DNA from: Capsulimonas sp039928515
Lineage (GTDB): Bacteria > Armatimonadota > Armatimonadia > Armatimonadales > Capsulimonadaceae
DNA length: 47,241 nucleotides
Direction: 5' to 3' (one strand)
Assembly: GCF_039928515.1 (NCBI RefSeq)
Contig: NZ_JBDSSZ010000365.1
Positions 25,470-33,639 of this stretch are shown piece by piece. The notes under the pieces were generated by a model. It was not told the origin of the DNA. It did not search any database and saw only the letters and a program-made list of their open reading frames with translations. Both the position numbers and the translations under genes were made by a program. Position 1 is the first letter of the stretch; each line of letters opens with the position of its first letter.

Positions 25470-26105
25470 GTGAACGACCAATTGGAAGACCCGTGTGACG
25501 GTCTGGAGCCCCAGGGGCGTGTGGATCGGCCCGTGCGCGCCGACGCGCAGCGAAACGTCAATTCGCTGCTGGATGCGGCTCTCGCGGTATTCGCGACTTC
25601 GGGGGTGGACGCTCCGGTGCGGGAGATCGCCGTCAAGGCGGGGGTTGGCGTCGGCACACTGTATCGCCATTTTCCGCAGCGCGCGGACCTCGTCGCGGCC
25701 GTCTTCCGCCATGAAGTCGACGCATGCGCGGACGCCGCGCCGGTCCTGGCTGCGGAGTATGGGGCAGGCGAAGCGCTGGCGCGCTGGATGCAGCGCTATG
25801 CAGACTTCATCGCGACCAAACGCGGTCTTGCGTCGGCCCTGCACTCGGGAAACCCGGCGTTCGACAGCTTACCCGCCTACTTCCAAAAGCGCCTCGTGCC
25901 GGCGCTTCGAACATTGCTGGACGCCGCCGCAGCAGCCGGCGAGGCGCGCGCTGACGTGGATGCATACGAACTGCTGACAGCCGTCGCGAACCTCTGCATG
26001 CAAGTTGACGGCGGCTGCCCCGCCCCCGCCCATCGCATGGTCGCCCTGCTCTTCGATGGGCTGCGCTACGGCGCGATGGGATCTGGCGATAGGAGCATCG
26101 ATTGA
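25470..26105 (+). CDS. TetR/AcrR family transcriptional regulator
   Basis: 211 residues. The N-terminal helix-turn-helix is typical: NVNSLLDAALAVFATSGVDA, PVREIAVKAGVGVGTLYRHF, PQRADLVAAVF. The C-terminal ligand domain is Ala-rich (ALARWMQRYADFIATKRGLA, ELLTAVANLCMQ) and fits the SbtR-like C-terminal group often divergent from SDR genes. I propose a GTG start at 25470-25472 with AGGGGAG just upstream; an ATG nine codons earlier lies inside the second operator. It probably represses itself and the divergent SDR gene, and perhaps the hydrolase, SDR and AKR genes beyond. The ligand is unknown. Confidence 0.92.
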   Translation: MNDQLEDPCDGLEPQGRVDRPVRADAQRNVNSLLDAALAVFATSGVDAPVREIAVKAGVGVGTLYRHFPQRADLVAAVFRHEVDACADAAPVLAAEYGAGEALARWMQRYADFIATKRGLASALHSGNPAFDSLPAYFQKRLVPALRTLLDAAAAAGEARADVDAYELLTAVANLCMQVDGGCPAPAHRMVALLFDGLRYGAMGSGDRSID

Positions 26106-26145
26106 GAGCATATGGCTCGGGTATCATAGTCGTGAGGAAATGACG

Positions 26146-26766
26146 ATGAGTTTACAGGACCAATTCGATTCGATTTTTCAGCGCGCGCAGGACGCGGCGC
26201 GGACCGGCGGCGTGACGGCGCATCTGCGCGCGTCGGGCGTGCTGTGCTATGACATCGCGGGCGGAGTGGATCTGGCGCACGGCGACGATCTCGACGACGC
26301 CTTGGAAGCGCCGGAGCTGGCGTGGTTTTGGGAAAGCACACGATCGGGCGACGCCACGGAAGATTATGAGCAGTATGATCTGCCGCGTGACCGTCCGTTG
26401 ACGGCGGCGACGGGGAAGAATGCGACTGCCCTGGCGCGGGAATTGCAGGAGATCGACGAGGATGGCGAACAGCGCTACATCGTGCTGTTCGGCGCGGATT
26501 TGCCGCTGTCCGCCGGTCTTTCAGATCCGACGAAGCTGCGCGAAGCATTAGGCGACTTTGTGCGCGGCGACGAAAGCCCGATCCAGATCGTTCTGTCCCA
26601 CACGCCAGATGTCGGAAGCCTGCTCATCTGGCTGCCCCAGCGACCGAGCGCCGTCGCGATGCGTCTGCTGGCCGGCCTGAAGATTAACCTGCGCCAACCC
26701 GCCGTCACCCGTGACTACGATCCGAAAGATGCTTACATGCTTGAGGCAATGTACGATCTGGGCTGA
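26146..26766 (+). CDS. Hypothetical acidic protein
   Basis: 206 residues, acidic, no signal peptide or membrane span. Stretches such as LARELQEIDEDGEQRYIVLF, GDESPIQIVLSHTPDVGSLL and LPQRPSAVAMRLLAGLKINL look like a compact alpha/beta domain, but I recognise no family. The start at 26146 is chosen because GAGGA lies about seven bases before it; an ATG two codons earlier is possible. It follows tetR by 40 bases on the same strand and could be co-transcribed. A family II repeat follows. Confidence 0.65.
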   Translation: MSLQDQFDSIFQRAQDAARTGGVTAHLRASGVLCYDIAGGVDLAHGDDLDDALEAPELAWFWESTRSGDATEDYEQYDLPRDRPLTAATGKNATALARELQEIDEDGEQRYIVLFGADLPLSAGLSDPTKLREALGDFVRGDESPIQIVLSHTPDVGSLLIWLPQRPSAVAMRLLAGLKINLRQPAVTRDYDPKDAYMLEAMYDLG

Positions 26767-26820
26767 GTGGCTGGCTGGTTTAAGCATTTTGCCGATTCAA
26801 TGAGCGCAAAATGTATAATA

Positions 26821-26995
26821 AGGCCGGCGACTGAAGTCGCGCCTGCAAGAGCGCGGAAACCCACCTTTGTGGGTTACATATTCGAACTCGGCACCGTCTG
26901 AAGTGGTGCATACATTAGACATTATCGTGAAGGATTATGTAGTCCACGCAGGGGGACTTCTGCGCTCTTGTAGGCGCGACTTCAGTCGCCAGCCT
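26821..26995. repeat. Family II inverted-repeat element, second copy
   Basis: Arms GGCCGGCGACTGAAGTCGCG (left) and its complement (right, 26958-26995) enclose the same core as 3648-3851: CCCACCtttgTGGG, then ACATATTCGAA, and GTCCACGCAGGGGGACTT. The inner palindrome of each arm is GCGACT-GA-AGTCGC here but GCGGTT-AGA-AACCGC in the first copy, so the stem is kept while the bases change. It lies between convergent genes. Confidence 0.83.
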
Positions 26996-27013
26996 CTTGC
27001 TTTTTTTGCTCGT

Positions 27014-27751
27014 CTAAATCCAGCGAAGCCGCCGCAGCGTCATGGCCTGGTCGCAAGCGACCGAAGCCCGGTACTCCATCCCCACGGGCAATTCGTAAAC
27101 ACGCCAGTCGATTTTTTCTTCGCCGACAGGCTTGACCAGCACCTCCGCCGTTTTGTCCACGGAGACCGCGAACGCTTGGAGCAAATGGCCGAGGCCGTCG
27201 CCGTGCGCCTTCACCAGGGCTTCTTTGCGTGTCCAGGTGGTGAAGAACGCGCTTATCTGCCGCTCCGGCGGCGTTTGCTCTAGCGCGCACGCCTCGTCTG
27301 GGTGAAAGAAGCGTCGCGCCAAATCTAAGATCGGCGTGTTCTCTCGCACCCGTTCAATATCCACGCCGATACGAGCATCTCGCGTCACCCCGATCAATGC
27401 CGCGCCGTGGGTGTGGCTGAGATTGAAACGCAGCGAACCCGCCATCCCTCCGCTGAGTTCGGGCTTGCCGTGAGCGCCTTCCGTAAAAACGATCTCCTGC
27501 GCCTCCAAGCCAAGATACCCACACAAAATTGACCGCAGCGCGCCGTGCGCCGCGATAAACGCATCACGGTCGCGCGCGAACTTGAACCGTTCCGCGCGGG
27601 TGCGTTCGGCGCCGCTCAAAGTCACGACGAGTTCATCGAGACGCAGACTTGTGTCATCGAGCGCGACGCCCCAAATGTGGGCGTCGTTTGCGGCGAGCCG
27701 TGGTGTGGGTGCAGAGAGCCAAAGTGTTTTGTCAAAGCAAGTGAGAGACAT
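27014..27751 (-). CDS. Sfp-type 4'-phosphopantetheinyl transferase
   Basis: 245 residues, the two-domain size of Sfp/Gsp-type enzymes. It transfers the phosphopantetheine arm of CoA to carrier proteins of polyketide, nonribosomal peptide or fatty acid synthases. Family motifs: GKPELSGGMAGSLRFNLSHT, the Mg-binding IGVDIERVRE, and FFTTWTRKEALVKAHGDGL. No synthase is in the window, so its partner lies elsewhere. I start at the ATG at 27749-27751 with GAGAG before it; four codons upstream another ATG overlaps the stop of the preceding gene, so translation of the two is probably coupled. A family II repeat follows the stop. Confidence 0.9.
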   Translation of the reverse strand: MSLTCFDKTLWLSAPTPRLAANDAHIWGVALDDTSLRLDELVVTLSGAERTRAERFKFARDRDAFIAAHGALRSILCGYLGLEAQEIVFTEGAHGKPELSGGMAGSLRFNLSHTHGAALIGVTRDARIGVDIERVRENTPILDLARRFFHPDEACALEQTPPERQISAFFTTWTRKEALVKAHGDGLGHLLQAFAVSVDKTAEVLVKPVGEEKIDWRVYELPVGMEYRASVACDQAMTLRRLRWI

Positions 27752-27759
27752 GGTTACTC

Positions 27760-28521
27760 TCAATACGTATGCAATCGTGTATACGTGGCGATCAGTTTGC
27801 CAATCTTCGTCGATAATTCTATTTGCTCTTTTGATTTTTCGAGTGGATTAGGTGAAAAGAAGCCCGAATTGGAGATATAGACACCAGTGCTCAGTGGTTT
27901 GATAAAACCATGAGAGCAGAGATTCATGACTTCTGTTATTAGCGAAGCATCGAAGAAACAGCTGGACAAATAAAAATCCATGAACGCTGGGGTATTTGGG
28001 TCATTTTGAAGGTCCATCGGACATTCCAGACTCCACTCTAAAGTGATAGCAGCATAGTCTGGGGCTAATTTTTCTACGATCCTGATAAACCGTTGGTAGG
28101 CGCTTGTCGAGAGCGCGCGAGACTGAGGCGTCGGCAAGCTAATCTGATCGCCAGAAGCCCAAATGGCGACCGGATGGTGTGCTCCTTTGGCCGCCGCTAT
28201 GTCGGAGATTCCTACTATCCCTGCTAATTCCGGCGAATTGCGACTGATGCCACTGGCGTTTGTAATGGGTATCTGGACGAGACGCAAATCTTGCGCGGCG
28301 TTGATCGCTCGCAGATCGTCGACGGAAGCTATTTCGATTTCTTCTCTATCCTCATCCGAGGCGAAGCTAAATGGCTTCTGTCTGATGTTTGGTCCGCGAT
28401 GGACGAGCGCCTTGCCGGACAGCACCGCTCCGTTCTTGATGAGAACCTCAATCAAGTCAATGAGGAAATCGTGCTCGTTTTCGTCGCGATAAAAGTTCAA
28501 TTCAAGGGTGGGTCCGTTCAT
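27760..28521 (-). CDS. Hypothetical protein upstream of the phosphopantetheinyl transferase
   Basis: 253 residues, no signal peptide or membrane span. It starts MNGPTLELNFYRDENEHDFL and has alternating strands and helices (FIRIVEKLAPDYAAITLEWS, FYLSSCFFDASLITEVMNL). I do not recognise a family. Base composition is more AT-rich than neighbouring genes and the start follows a purine-rich stretch (GGAAATACC), a weak ribosome site. Its stop is eight bases before the transferase start, which suggests an operon, though there is no evident functional link; an immunity-type or accessory role is possible but unsupported. Confidence 0.65.
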   Translation of the reverse strand: MNGPTLELNFYRDENEHDFLIDLIEVLIKNGAVLSGKALVHRGPNIRQKPFSFASDEDREEIEIASVDDLRAINAAQDLRLVQIPITNASGISRNSPELAGIVGISDIAAAKGAHHPVAIWASGDQISLPTPQSRALSTSAYQRFIRIVEKLAPDYAAITLEWSLECPMDLQNDPNTPAFMDFYLSSCFFDASLITEVMNLCSHGFIKPLSTGVYISNSGFFSPNPLEKSKEQIELSTKIGKLIATYTRLHTY

Positions 28522-28634
28522 GGTATTTCCAGTTTACCTGACGCATTCGGCGATCACAATTATTTCCAAACGGGGCCTGAGAATGGCAAAATCAAGGGGA
28601 ATGTGGTATATAGATTCTAAGCATTCTCAAAAGT

Positions 28635-28664
28635 CCCGAAGCAGTGCGTTAACACTGCTTCGGG
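28635..28664 (-). terminator. Terminator after the 31-residue peptide gene
   Basis: CCCGAAGCAGTG-ttaacg-CACTGCTTCGGG is a perfect 12-bp stem followed by ACTTTTGA on the minus strand. It lies nine bases after the stop of the small ORF, as expected for a short mRNA. Confidence 0.85.
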
Positions 28665-28673
28665 GGCAGCCCG

Positions 28674-28769
28674 TTACTTAACGAGATGCCAGATCGCAGC
28701 GATTAGTGATATAATCGCAGTAATCCACTTGATGGCGACGTAAAATCGCCGTTGTTTCGTTCTAGGCAA
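28674..28769 (-). CDS. Tiny hydrophobic peptide gene (31 aa), possible type I toxin-like
   Basis: A TTG-started frame of 31 codons. The predicted peptide has a basic head (MPRTKQRRF), a hydrophobic helix (WITAIISLIAAIWHLV) and a Lys end, i.e. one membrane span with a positive N-terminus. A near-ideal ribosome site, AAGGAGGTGA, lies five bases before the start codon, and a strong terminator follows. The upstream leader contains ACCTCCT (28802-28796), a perfect complement of AGGAGGT, so the ribosome site is predicted to be closed in the full mRNA. Small size, hydrophobic helix, closed leader and own terminator are the usual design of type I toxin or holin-like peptide genes. I do not recognise a named family, and no antisense RNA promoter was identified. 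No other gene explains this gap. Confidence 0.7.
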   Translation of the reverse strand: MPRTKQRRFYVAIKWITAIISLIAAIWHLVK

Positions 28770-28776
28770 AGGGTTC

Positions 28777-28824
28777 ACCTCCTTTCCTTGGAACTAGGAG
28801 GTCAGCCGTTCCTGCGGCTGGCCT
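28777..28824 (-). promoter_or_regulatory. Leader hairpins closing the ribosome site of the tiny peptide gene
   Basis: On the minus strand GGCCAGCCG-caggaa-CGGCTGACC forms one hairpin, and directly after it ACCTCCT pairs with AGGAGGT of the ribosome site across a 12-base loop. The two hairpins share the ACC, so they may be alternative structures, i.e. a switch. Inferred from complementarity. Confidence 0.6.
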
Positions 28825-28901
28825 CTTGCCATTCAATATACCTCTTCAAATAGTACAGCTGTTCGTATCCCTGTCGTATTTCTCTCCCAATGCCTGCACG
28901 G

Positions 28902-28931
28902 TTGACCGGTAACCTGGGACGTTGCTATAAT
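28902..28931 (+). promoter_or_regulatory. Promoter of the GHL10-type lipoprotein gene
   Basis: TTGACC (28902-28907) and TATAAT (28926-28931) with an 18-base spacer lie about 35 bases before the GTG start of the next gene. Confidence 0.7.
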
Positions 28932-28966
28932 GTTCCTAATTCCCTCGCCCCGCCAAGGAGCATTCC

Positions 28967-30862
28967 GTGCCAATCGTTCGTCTTTTTTCCCTTGTCGCCA
29001 GTACGCTCGGCGTCGCTGGCTGCGCCGTTCAGCCGGTGGTGACGCCTATCGCCGCTCCTCCGAAAGCGCCCGTTCGTGTTGCGGACGCCGCTCCGGTTGT
29101 CCCTGTGGCTCCCCAGCCTGCGCCGAAGCCGGTCGTTCCTCCAAAGCCGGTCGATCCTCCCCCTCCGCGTAAGGACTATGGGGCGCAAAAGCCGGAACTG
29201 CGGGCATTCTGGGTGGATGGGTTCAATGAGGGGTTCAAGACGCCCGCGCAATGCGATGCGTTGCTGGCGCGGGTACGGCAATTGCATATGAACGCGGTGT
29301 TCGTGCAGATGCGTAAGCGGGCGGATGCTTACTATCGGTCGTCGTATGAGCCGTGGGCGGACGATGATGCCTCGCATTTCGATGCGCTGGATTATCTGGT
29401 CCGTCACGCGCATCAATCAGGGCTGCCGCGAATTCAAGTGCATGCGTGGGTGAACGCCTGCGCGGTCGGCGGGAACAAAGGGCCGCGCGCCCTGCCCAAG
29501 CTGCATCCCGACTGGATCTCGCTTTCGGATACGAAGGAGACGTTCGATTCGGAAGTGACGAAGATCGATCCCGGCAATCCCGCAGCGGCGGACTGGACCG
29601 TTCGCGTTTATACGGATATCGTGCGGCATTACGATGTTGACGGCGTCCATATGGACTTTATCCGCTATGGGGGAACGGACAAGACCGTCGGGCATTGGGG
29701 ATATAATCCTGTCTCGATTGCGCGTTATAATGCACGCTATGGGACAATGGGCGACCCGGCCTGGGATGACGAGCGTTGGAAGCAGTGGCGCCGCGATCAA
29801 GTTACGGCGCTCGTGCGTCGTGTCTATGCGAGCGCGACTGCGGTGCGTCCCTCGGTGATCGTGAGCGCCGCGACGATCTGCTGGGGCAAGGGGCCAGCGA
29901 ACGACGCCGAATATGAAGCGAAGAGCGCCTCGTACACGGGCGTCTTCGCGCCGTGGCGGGACTGGATGCGCGAAGGGATTCTCGATCTCGACTGCGGGAT
30001 GACTTATATGAACAGCGGGCGTCACCGGGACCATTGGTATCAGTGGAGCGCGTTTCTAAAGGACCACCAGTATGGGCGGCGGGCGGCGATGGGTACGGCG
30101 ATCTATATGAACTCCATCCCGGAATCGCTGTGGCAGATCAACGAGACGCGCGCGCCGTCGCCGAGCAGCGCGCATTTGGCGGGGACGCTTCTGTATTCGT
30201 ACGCCAGTACGGACGCTGATGCGGCCGCGCCTGATGGGATCCATCAGTACAACGAAGCGTTTTATGGGGCGCTTGCGGAGTCCGGGATTTACAAAAAAGA
30301 TGTCCCGATCCCATCGATGCCCTGGAAGTCTCACCCAGCGGCGGGGATTGTACAGGGCGTGCTGCTGGCGCCGGACGGCCTTGCGCCGCGCGATGGGGCG
30401 GTGATCACACTCCGGCGCGCGCATGGCGGACGCCGACAGGCGCGCGCCGACGGCAACGGGTTCTTTGCGATGATCGGCGTGACGCCGGGAACATATACAG
30501 CATCGTGGGAGAACGGCGCAGCCAAAGCCGATTTGGGAACGTTCAAGGTTCATGCGGGCGAGACTTTGAGGATAACGCCGGGGCTGCCGCGTCGGCCGGT
30601 CGCGGGAATCGGCAAAGTTGCCGACGGGGAGAGCGTGACGCTGGTCAACGCCGTGGTCACGAACGGATCGGATCGCATGGGCGATTTCTTTTATGTGTCC
30701 GATCCGGGAGGCACAGCGCTGGTGCGTGTCGATTCACCGGGGCTGATTCCCCCGACCGTGCGCGGGGACTTGCTGGCGATCACCGGGACCGTGAGCCACG
30801 AGGGCGGTGTTCCCATAGTAAAAGCGTCCGCCGTGCGATGGCTGGGGGCGCGCCGGGATTGA
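28967..30862 (+). CDS. Lipoprotein with GHL10-type (DUF187) glycosyl hydrolase-like domain
   Basis: 631 residues. The N-terminus has a lipobox (LGVAGC), then a Pro/Val/Ala linker to ~residue 65. The main domain, ~residues 78-460, is a glycosyl hydrolase-like TIM barrel of the GHL10/DUF187 type: RAFWVDGFNEGF, MNAVFVQMRKRADAYY, IQVHAWVNACA, the acidic VDGVHMDFIRYGG and DLDCGMTYMN. Such proteins are thought to cleave polysaccharides or peptidoglycan-like polymers, but activity is rarely shown. The C-terminus has a carboxypeptidase-regulatory-like beta domain (~465-540, VTPGTYTASWENG) and an OB-like domain. GTG start with AAGGAG upstream. Monocistronic with its own promoter. Confidence 0.88.
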   Translation: MPIVRLFSLVASTLGVAGCAVQPVVTPIAAPPKAPVRVADAAPVVPVAPQPAPKPVVPPKPVDPPPPRKDYGAQKPELRAFWVDGFNEGFKTPAQCDALLARVRQLHMNAVFVQMRKRADAYYRSSYEPWADDDASHFDALDYLVRHAHQSGLPRIQVHAWVNACAVGGNKGPRALPKLHPDWISLSDTKETFDSEVTKIDPGNPAAADWTVRVYTDIVRHYDVDGVHMDFIRYGGTDKTVGHWGYNPVSIARYNARYGTMGDPAWDDERWKQWRRDQVTALVRRVYASATAVRPSVIVSAATICWGKGPANDAEYEAKSASYTGVFAPWRDWMREGILDLDCGMTYMNSGRHRDHWYQWSAFLKDHQYGRRAAMGTAIYMNSIPESLWQINETRAPSPSSAHLAGTLLYSYASTDADAAAPDGIHQYNEAFYGALAESGIYKKDVPIPSMPWKSHPAAGIVQGVLLAPDGLAPRDGAVITLRRAHGGRRQARADGNGFFAMIGVTPGTYTASWENGAAKADLGTFKVHAGETLRITPGLPRRPVAGIGKVADGESVTLVNAVVTNGSDRMGDFFYVSDPGGTALVRVDSPGLIPPTVRGDLLAITGTVSHEGGVPIVKASAVRWLGARRD

Positions 30863-30901
30863 TGTCCACGGCGCCTTCACCGCCGTGCTGCGAAGCGATG
30901 A

Positions 30902-31474
30902 TCAGCGCTGAGACGCGGCGGGCGTCATTTGCGCCTCGGCACGTCGTTCGGCCGAGAGCCGCCAGCGAAGGCCGACTTCCACGCCGAGAACGCAAACACC
31001 GATCCATAACACCGCCAGCAAGGTCTGCATCAGCTCCAATTTCGTATCGACCTGCCCGGGTTTCAAGTGGCCGTGCTGGGTCACCAGCACATTCCCCCAC
31101 AGGCTTGCAAGCGCGATGACGTTGAGGATAAGCGCCATAACCCCGCCGGCCAGCAGCGCTTGCGCCTGGGAATAGCGGCGCGAGATGATGCGGCCGATGA
31201 CCAACCCGCCGAGGAAGTAGGCGATCGGCTCTTCGAAGATCATCTGCCGATGGATATCGTCCAGAAGCCGCATGTAGAGAGGACTGCTTGTCAGGGTGGG
31301 GCTTTGGTTGCCGGAAACCAAGTCGACGAAGTTACGGATTGCCGAGCCTGGGATGAGAAGCTCGACTAGTACGTAAAACATGCTCACGGCCAGCACGCTC
31401 AGGGCGCCCAAAACGATCGCCAGCGCCATGGGACGGTCGGAGTGGCGCGGGCGCAATTTTCGCACTTTGGTCAT
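30902..31474 (-). CDS. Predicted integral membrane protein
   Basis: 190 residues with about four membrane segments: ALAIVLGALSVLAVSMFYVL, PIAYFLGGLVIGRII, ALLAGGVMALILNVIALASL and LMQTLLAVLWIGVCVLGVEV. The N-terminus is strongly basic (KVRKLRPRHSDR) and the C-terminus is charged, both probably cytoplasmic. No family recognised. It is convergent with the GHL10 gene and divergent from the glucoamylase gene. The ribosome site is weak. Confidence 0.7.
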   Translation of the reverse strand: MTKVRKLRPRHSDRPMALAIVLGALSVLAVSMFYVLVELLIPGSAIRNFVDLVSGNQSPTLTSSPLYMRLLDDIHRQMIFEEPIAYFLGGLVIGRIISRRYSQAQALLAGGVMALILNVIALASLWGNVLVTQHGHLKPGQVDTKLELMQTLLAVLWIGVCVLGVEVGLRWRLSAERRAEAQMTPAASQR

Positions 31475-31583
31475 ACCGTATTATGACAGATGTGCTGCGC
31501 ACAGTCAACAAACGCCGACGGGGACACGTGGTATAATTGAGCCATGAGAGGGCAGCGCAAATGCACGCCGCGCTGAACAGCAA

Positions 31584-33617
31584 ATGCCACGCGATATTCC
31601 GATTGCCAACGGTAATCTTTTAATAACGTTCGATTCCCGATACACACTGCGAGACGTTTACTTTCCCTACGTCGGATTGGAGAACCACACGCGCGGCCAA
31701 GCCTGCCGTTTCGGCGTGTGGGTGGACGGGCAAATGTCCTGGATCCACGAGCCCTCCTGGCAAAAGACGCTGAAGTACGAGAATGAAACGCTTGTGACCG
31801 AGGTCACCGCTACGCACTGGGGGCTGGGGATCCAGCTCAAGTGCCACGACTGCGTGGATTTCGACCGCGACCTCTATGTGCGCAAGGTCGAGATCGAAAA
31901 TCTTCTGCCGATGCCGCGTGACGTGCGTTTGTTCTGGCATCATGACTTCAACCTCTGGGCGTCCTCCGAGGGGAACACGGCGTACTATGCGCCGAACCTT
32001 CAGGCGATGATCCATTACAAGGGCAAGTGCTGGATGCTGGCGAATGTGTGCGTGGACGGCGATCCGCCCCGGCAGGGCGTCCACCACTACGCGGTTGGCG
32101 TCTCCCGCGCGCACGGCGCGGAGGGAACGTGGCGCGACGCCGAGGATGGCGTGCTGGAGATGAACCCGATCGCCCAGGGCGCGGTCGACAGCACCATTGG
32201 CGCGCATATTCAATTGGACCGCACCGCGACGGTGTATTACTGGCTGGCGGCCGCCGAGGATTACGCGGGCGTCAAGCTGATCGACGCGCTGGTGAAAGAG
32301 CGCGGCGCCGAGTTCTTTATCCACCGGGTCCGTACCTATTGGAACCGATGGGTCAACAAGGACGATATCCCCTATGGCGATCTCCCCGACGCCATCGTCA
32401 CTCTTTACAAGCAATCGCTGCTGATCTTGCGCACGCAGATCGACAACCGCGGCGCCATTCTTGCGGCGAACGACAGCGATTACCTCGACTTCAACAACGA
32501 CACCTACTCCTATATGTGGCCGCGCGACGGCGCCCTCGTCGCGTATGCGCTCGATCTGGCCGGACAGCCCGACGTCACGCGCAATTTCTACAACTTCTGC
32601 AAGGACGTACTGCTGCCCGAGGGGTATTTGCTGCACAAGTACAACCCGGACAAGTCGCTCGGCTCATCGTGGCATCCCTGGACCGACAGCGAAGGCAACC
32701 CGCAGCTTCCCATCCAGGAAGACGAGACCGCCCTGGTCATCTGGGCGCTGTGGGAGCACTATCAGCGTTATCGCGATGTCGAGTTCATCCGTCCGCTTTA
32801 TTCGCCGTTGATCCGAACGGCCGGCGAATTCTTGGCGACTTACCGGGACAAGCATACGGGCTTGCCCGGCGCTTCCTACGACCTTTGGGAAGAGCGGCAC
32901 GGCATCCATACCTTCACGGTGGCGGCTGTGTGGGCGGGGCTGAACGCCGCCGCCCTGTTCGCCGAGACCTTCGGCGACTTTGAGCGCGTGGATAAGTTCA
33001 ATCTGGCGCGCGATGAAATTAAGGCAGCCGCCGCCAAACATCTCTGGGACGCGGAGCGTCAGCGCTTTGTGCGGCGAATCACGGTGGATCGCCATACCGG
33101 CGTCATTGACGCCGACGTCAACATCGACAGCAGTCTTTATGGCGTCTTCCAATTCGGCATGTTCGCCGCCGACGATCCCATGGTCGTTTCCACGATGCAG
33201 CAGATCGAGCAGCGCCTCTGGTGCCGGACGGATATCGGCGGCGTGGCGCGCTACGAGAACGACTACTACCACCAGGTGAGCGAGGACATCGCGAATGTCC
33301 CGGGCAACCCCTGGATCATCTGCACCCTCTGGCTTGCCGAGTGGTATATCGCCAAGGCCAAAAGCCTCCCCGACCTATCCCGCGCCCTGGAAATCCTGGA
33401 CTGGGTCCGCAAACACACGCTGGACTCGGGAGTCCTCGCCGAACAACTCCACCCCTACAGCGGCGGCCCGATCTCCGTATCGCCGCTGACATGGTCGCAC
33501 GCCACCGTGGTCATGACCGTCCGTGAATACATCGCCAAGCTGGACCATCTGTGCGAAGCGGCGACCAAGGAAGCGCTGCTTTCGGGCGATATGGACCTGT
33601 ACGAGATGGCGGAGTAG
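31584..33617 (+). CDS. Glycoside hydrolase family 15 (glucoamylase-type)
   Basis: 677 residues without a signal peptide, so cytoplasmic, hydrolysing alpha-glucosidic bonds of malto-oligosaccharides or related sugars such as trehalose from the non-reducing end. An N-terminal beta-sandwich (~1-270, starting IPIANGNLLITFDSRYTLRD) precedes the (alpha/alpha)6 catalytic domain with SYMWPRDGALVAYALD, WHPWTDSEG, QEDETALVIWALWEHY, the catalytic acid in SYDLWEERHG and the base in VLAEQLHPYSGGP, then SPLTWSHATVV. All key positions are present. A TATAAT at 31532-31537 may serve as -10. pgeF follows after 22 bases, so the two are probably one transcript. Confidence 0.93.
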   Translation: MPRDIPIANGNLLITFDSRYTLRDVYFPYVGLENHTRGQACRFGVWVDGQMSWIHEPSWQKTLKYENETLVTEVTATHWGLGIQLKCHDCVDFDRDLYVRKVEIENLLPMPRDVRLFWHHDFNLWASSEGNTAYYAPNLQAMIHYKGKCWMLANVCVDGDPPRQGVHHYAVGVSRAHGAEGTWRDAEDGVLEMNPIAQGAVDSTIGAHIQLDRTATVYYWLAAAEDYAGVKLIDALVKERGAEFFIHRVRTYWNRWVNKDDIPYGDLPDAIVTLYKQSLLILRTQIDNRGAILAANDSDYLDFNNDTYSYMWPRDGALVAYALDLAGQPDVTRNFYNFCKDVLLPEGYLLHKYNPDKSLGSSWHPWTDSEGNPQLPIQEDETALVIWALWEHYQRYRDVEFIRPLYSPLIRTAGEFLATYRDKHTGLPGASYDLWEERHGIHTFTVAAVWAGLNAAALFAETFGDFERVDKFNLARDEIKAAAAKHLWDAERQRFVRRITVDRHTGVIDADVNIDSSLYGVFQFGMFAADDPMVVSTMQQIEQRLWCRTDIGGVARYENDYYHQVSEDIANVPGNPWIICTLWLAEWYIAKAKSLPDLSRALEILDWVRKHTLDSGVLAEQLHPYSGGPISVSPLTWSHATVVMTVREYIAKLDHLCEAATKEALLSGDMDLYEMAE

Positions 33618-33639
33618 GATCGTGGGAGTCTGAAGAACG

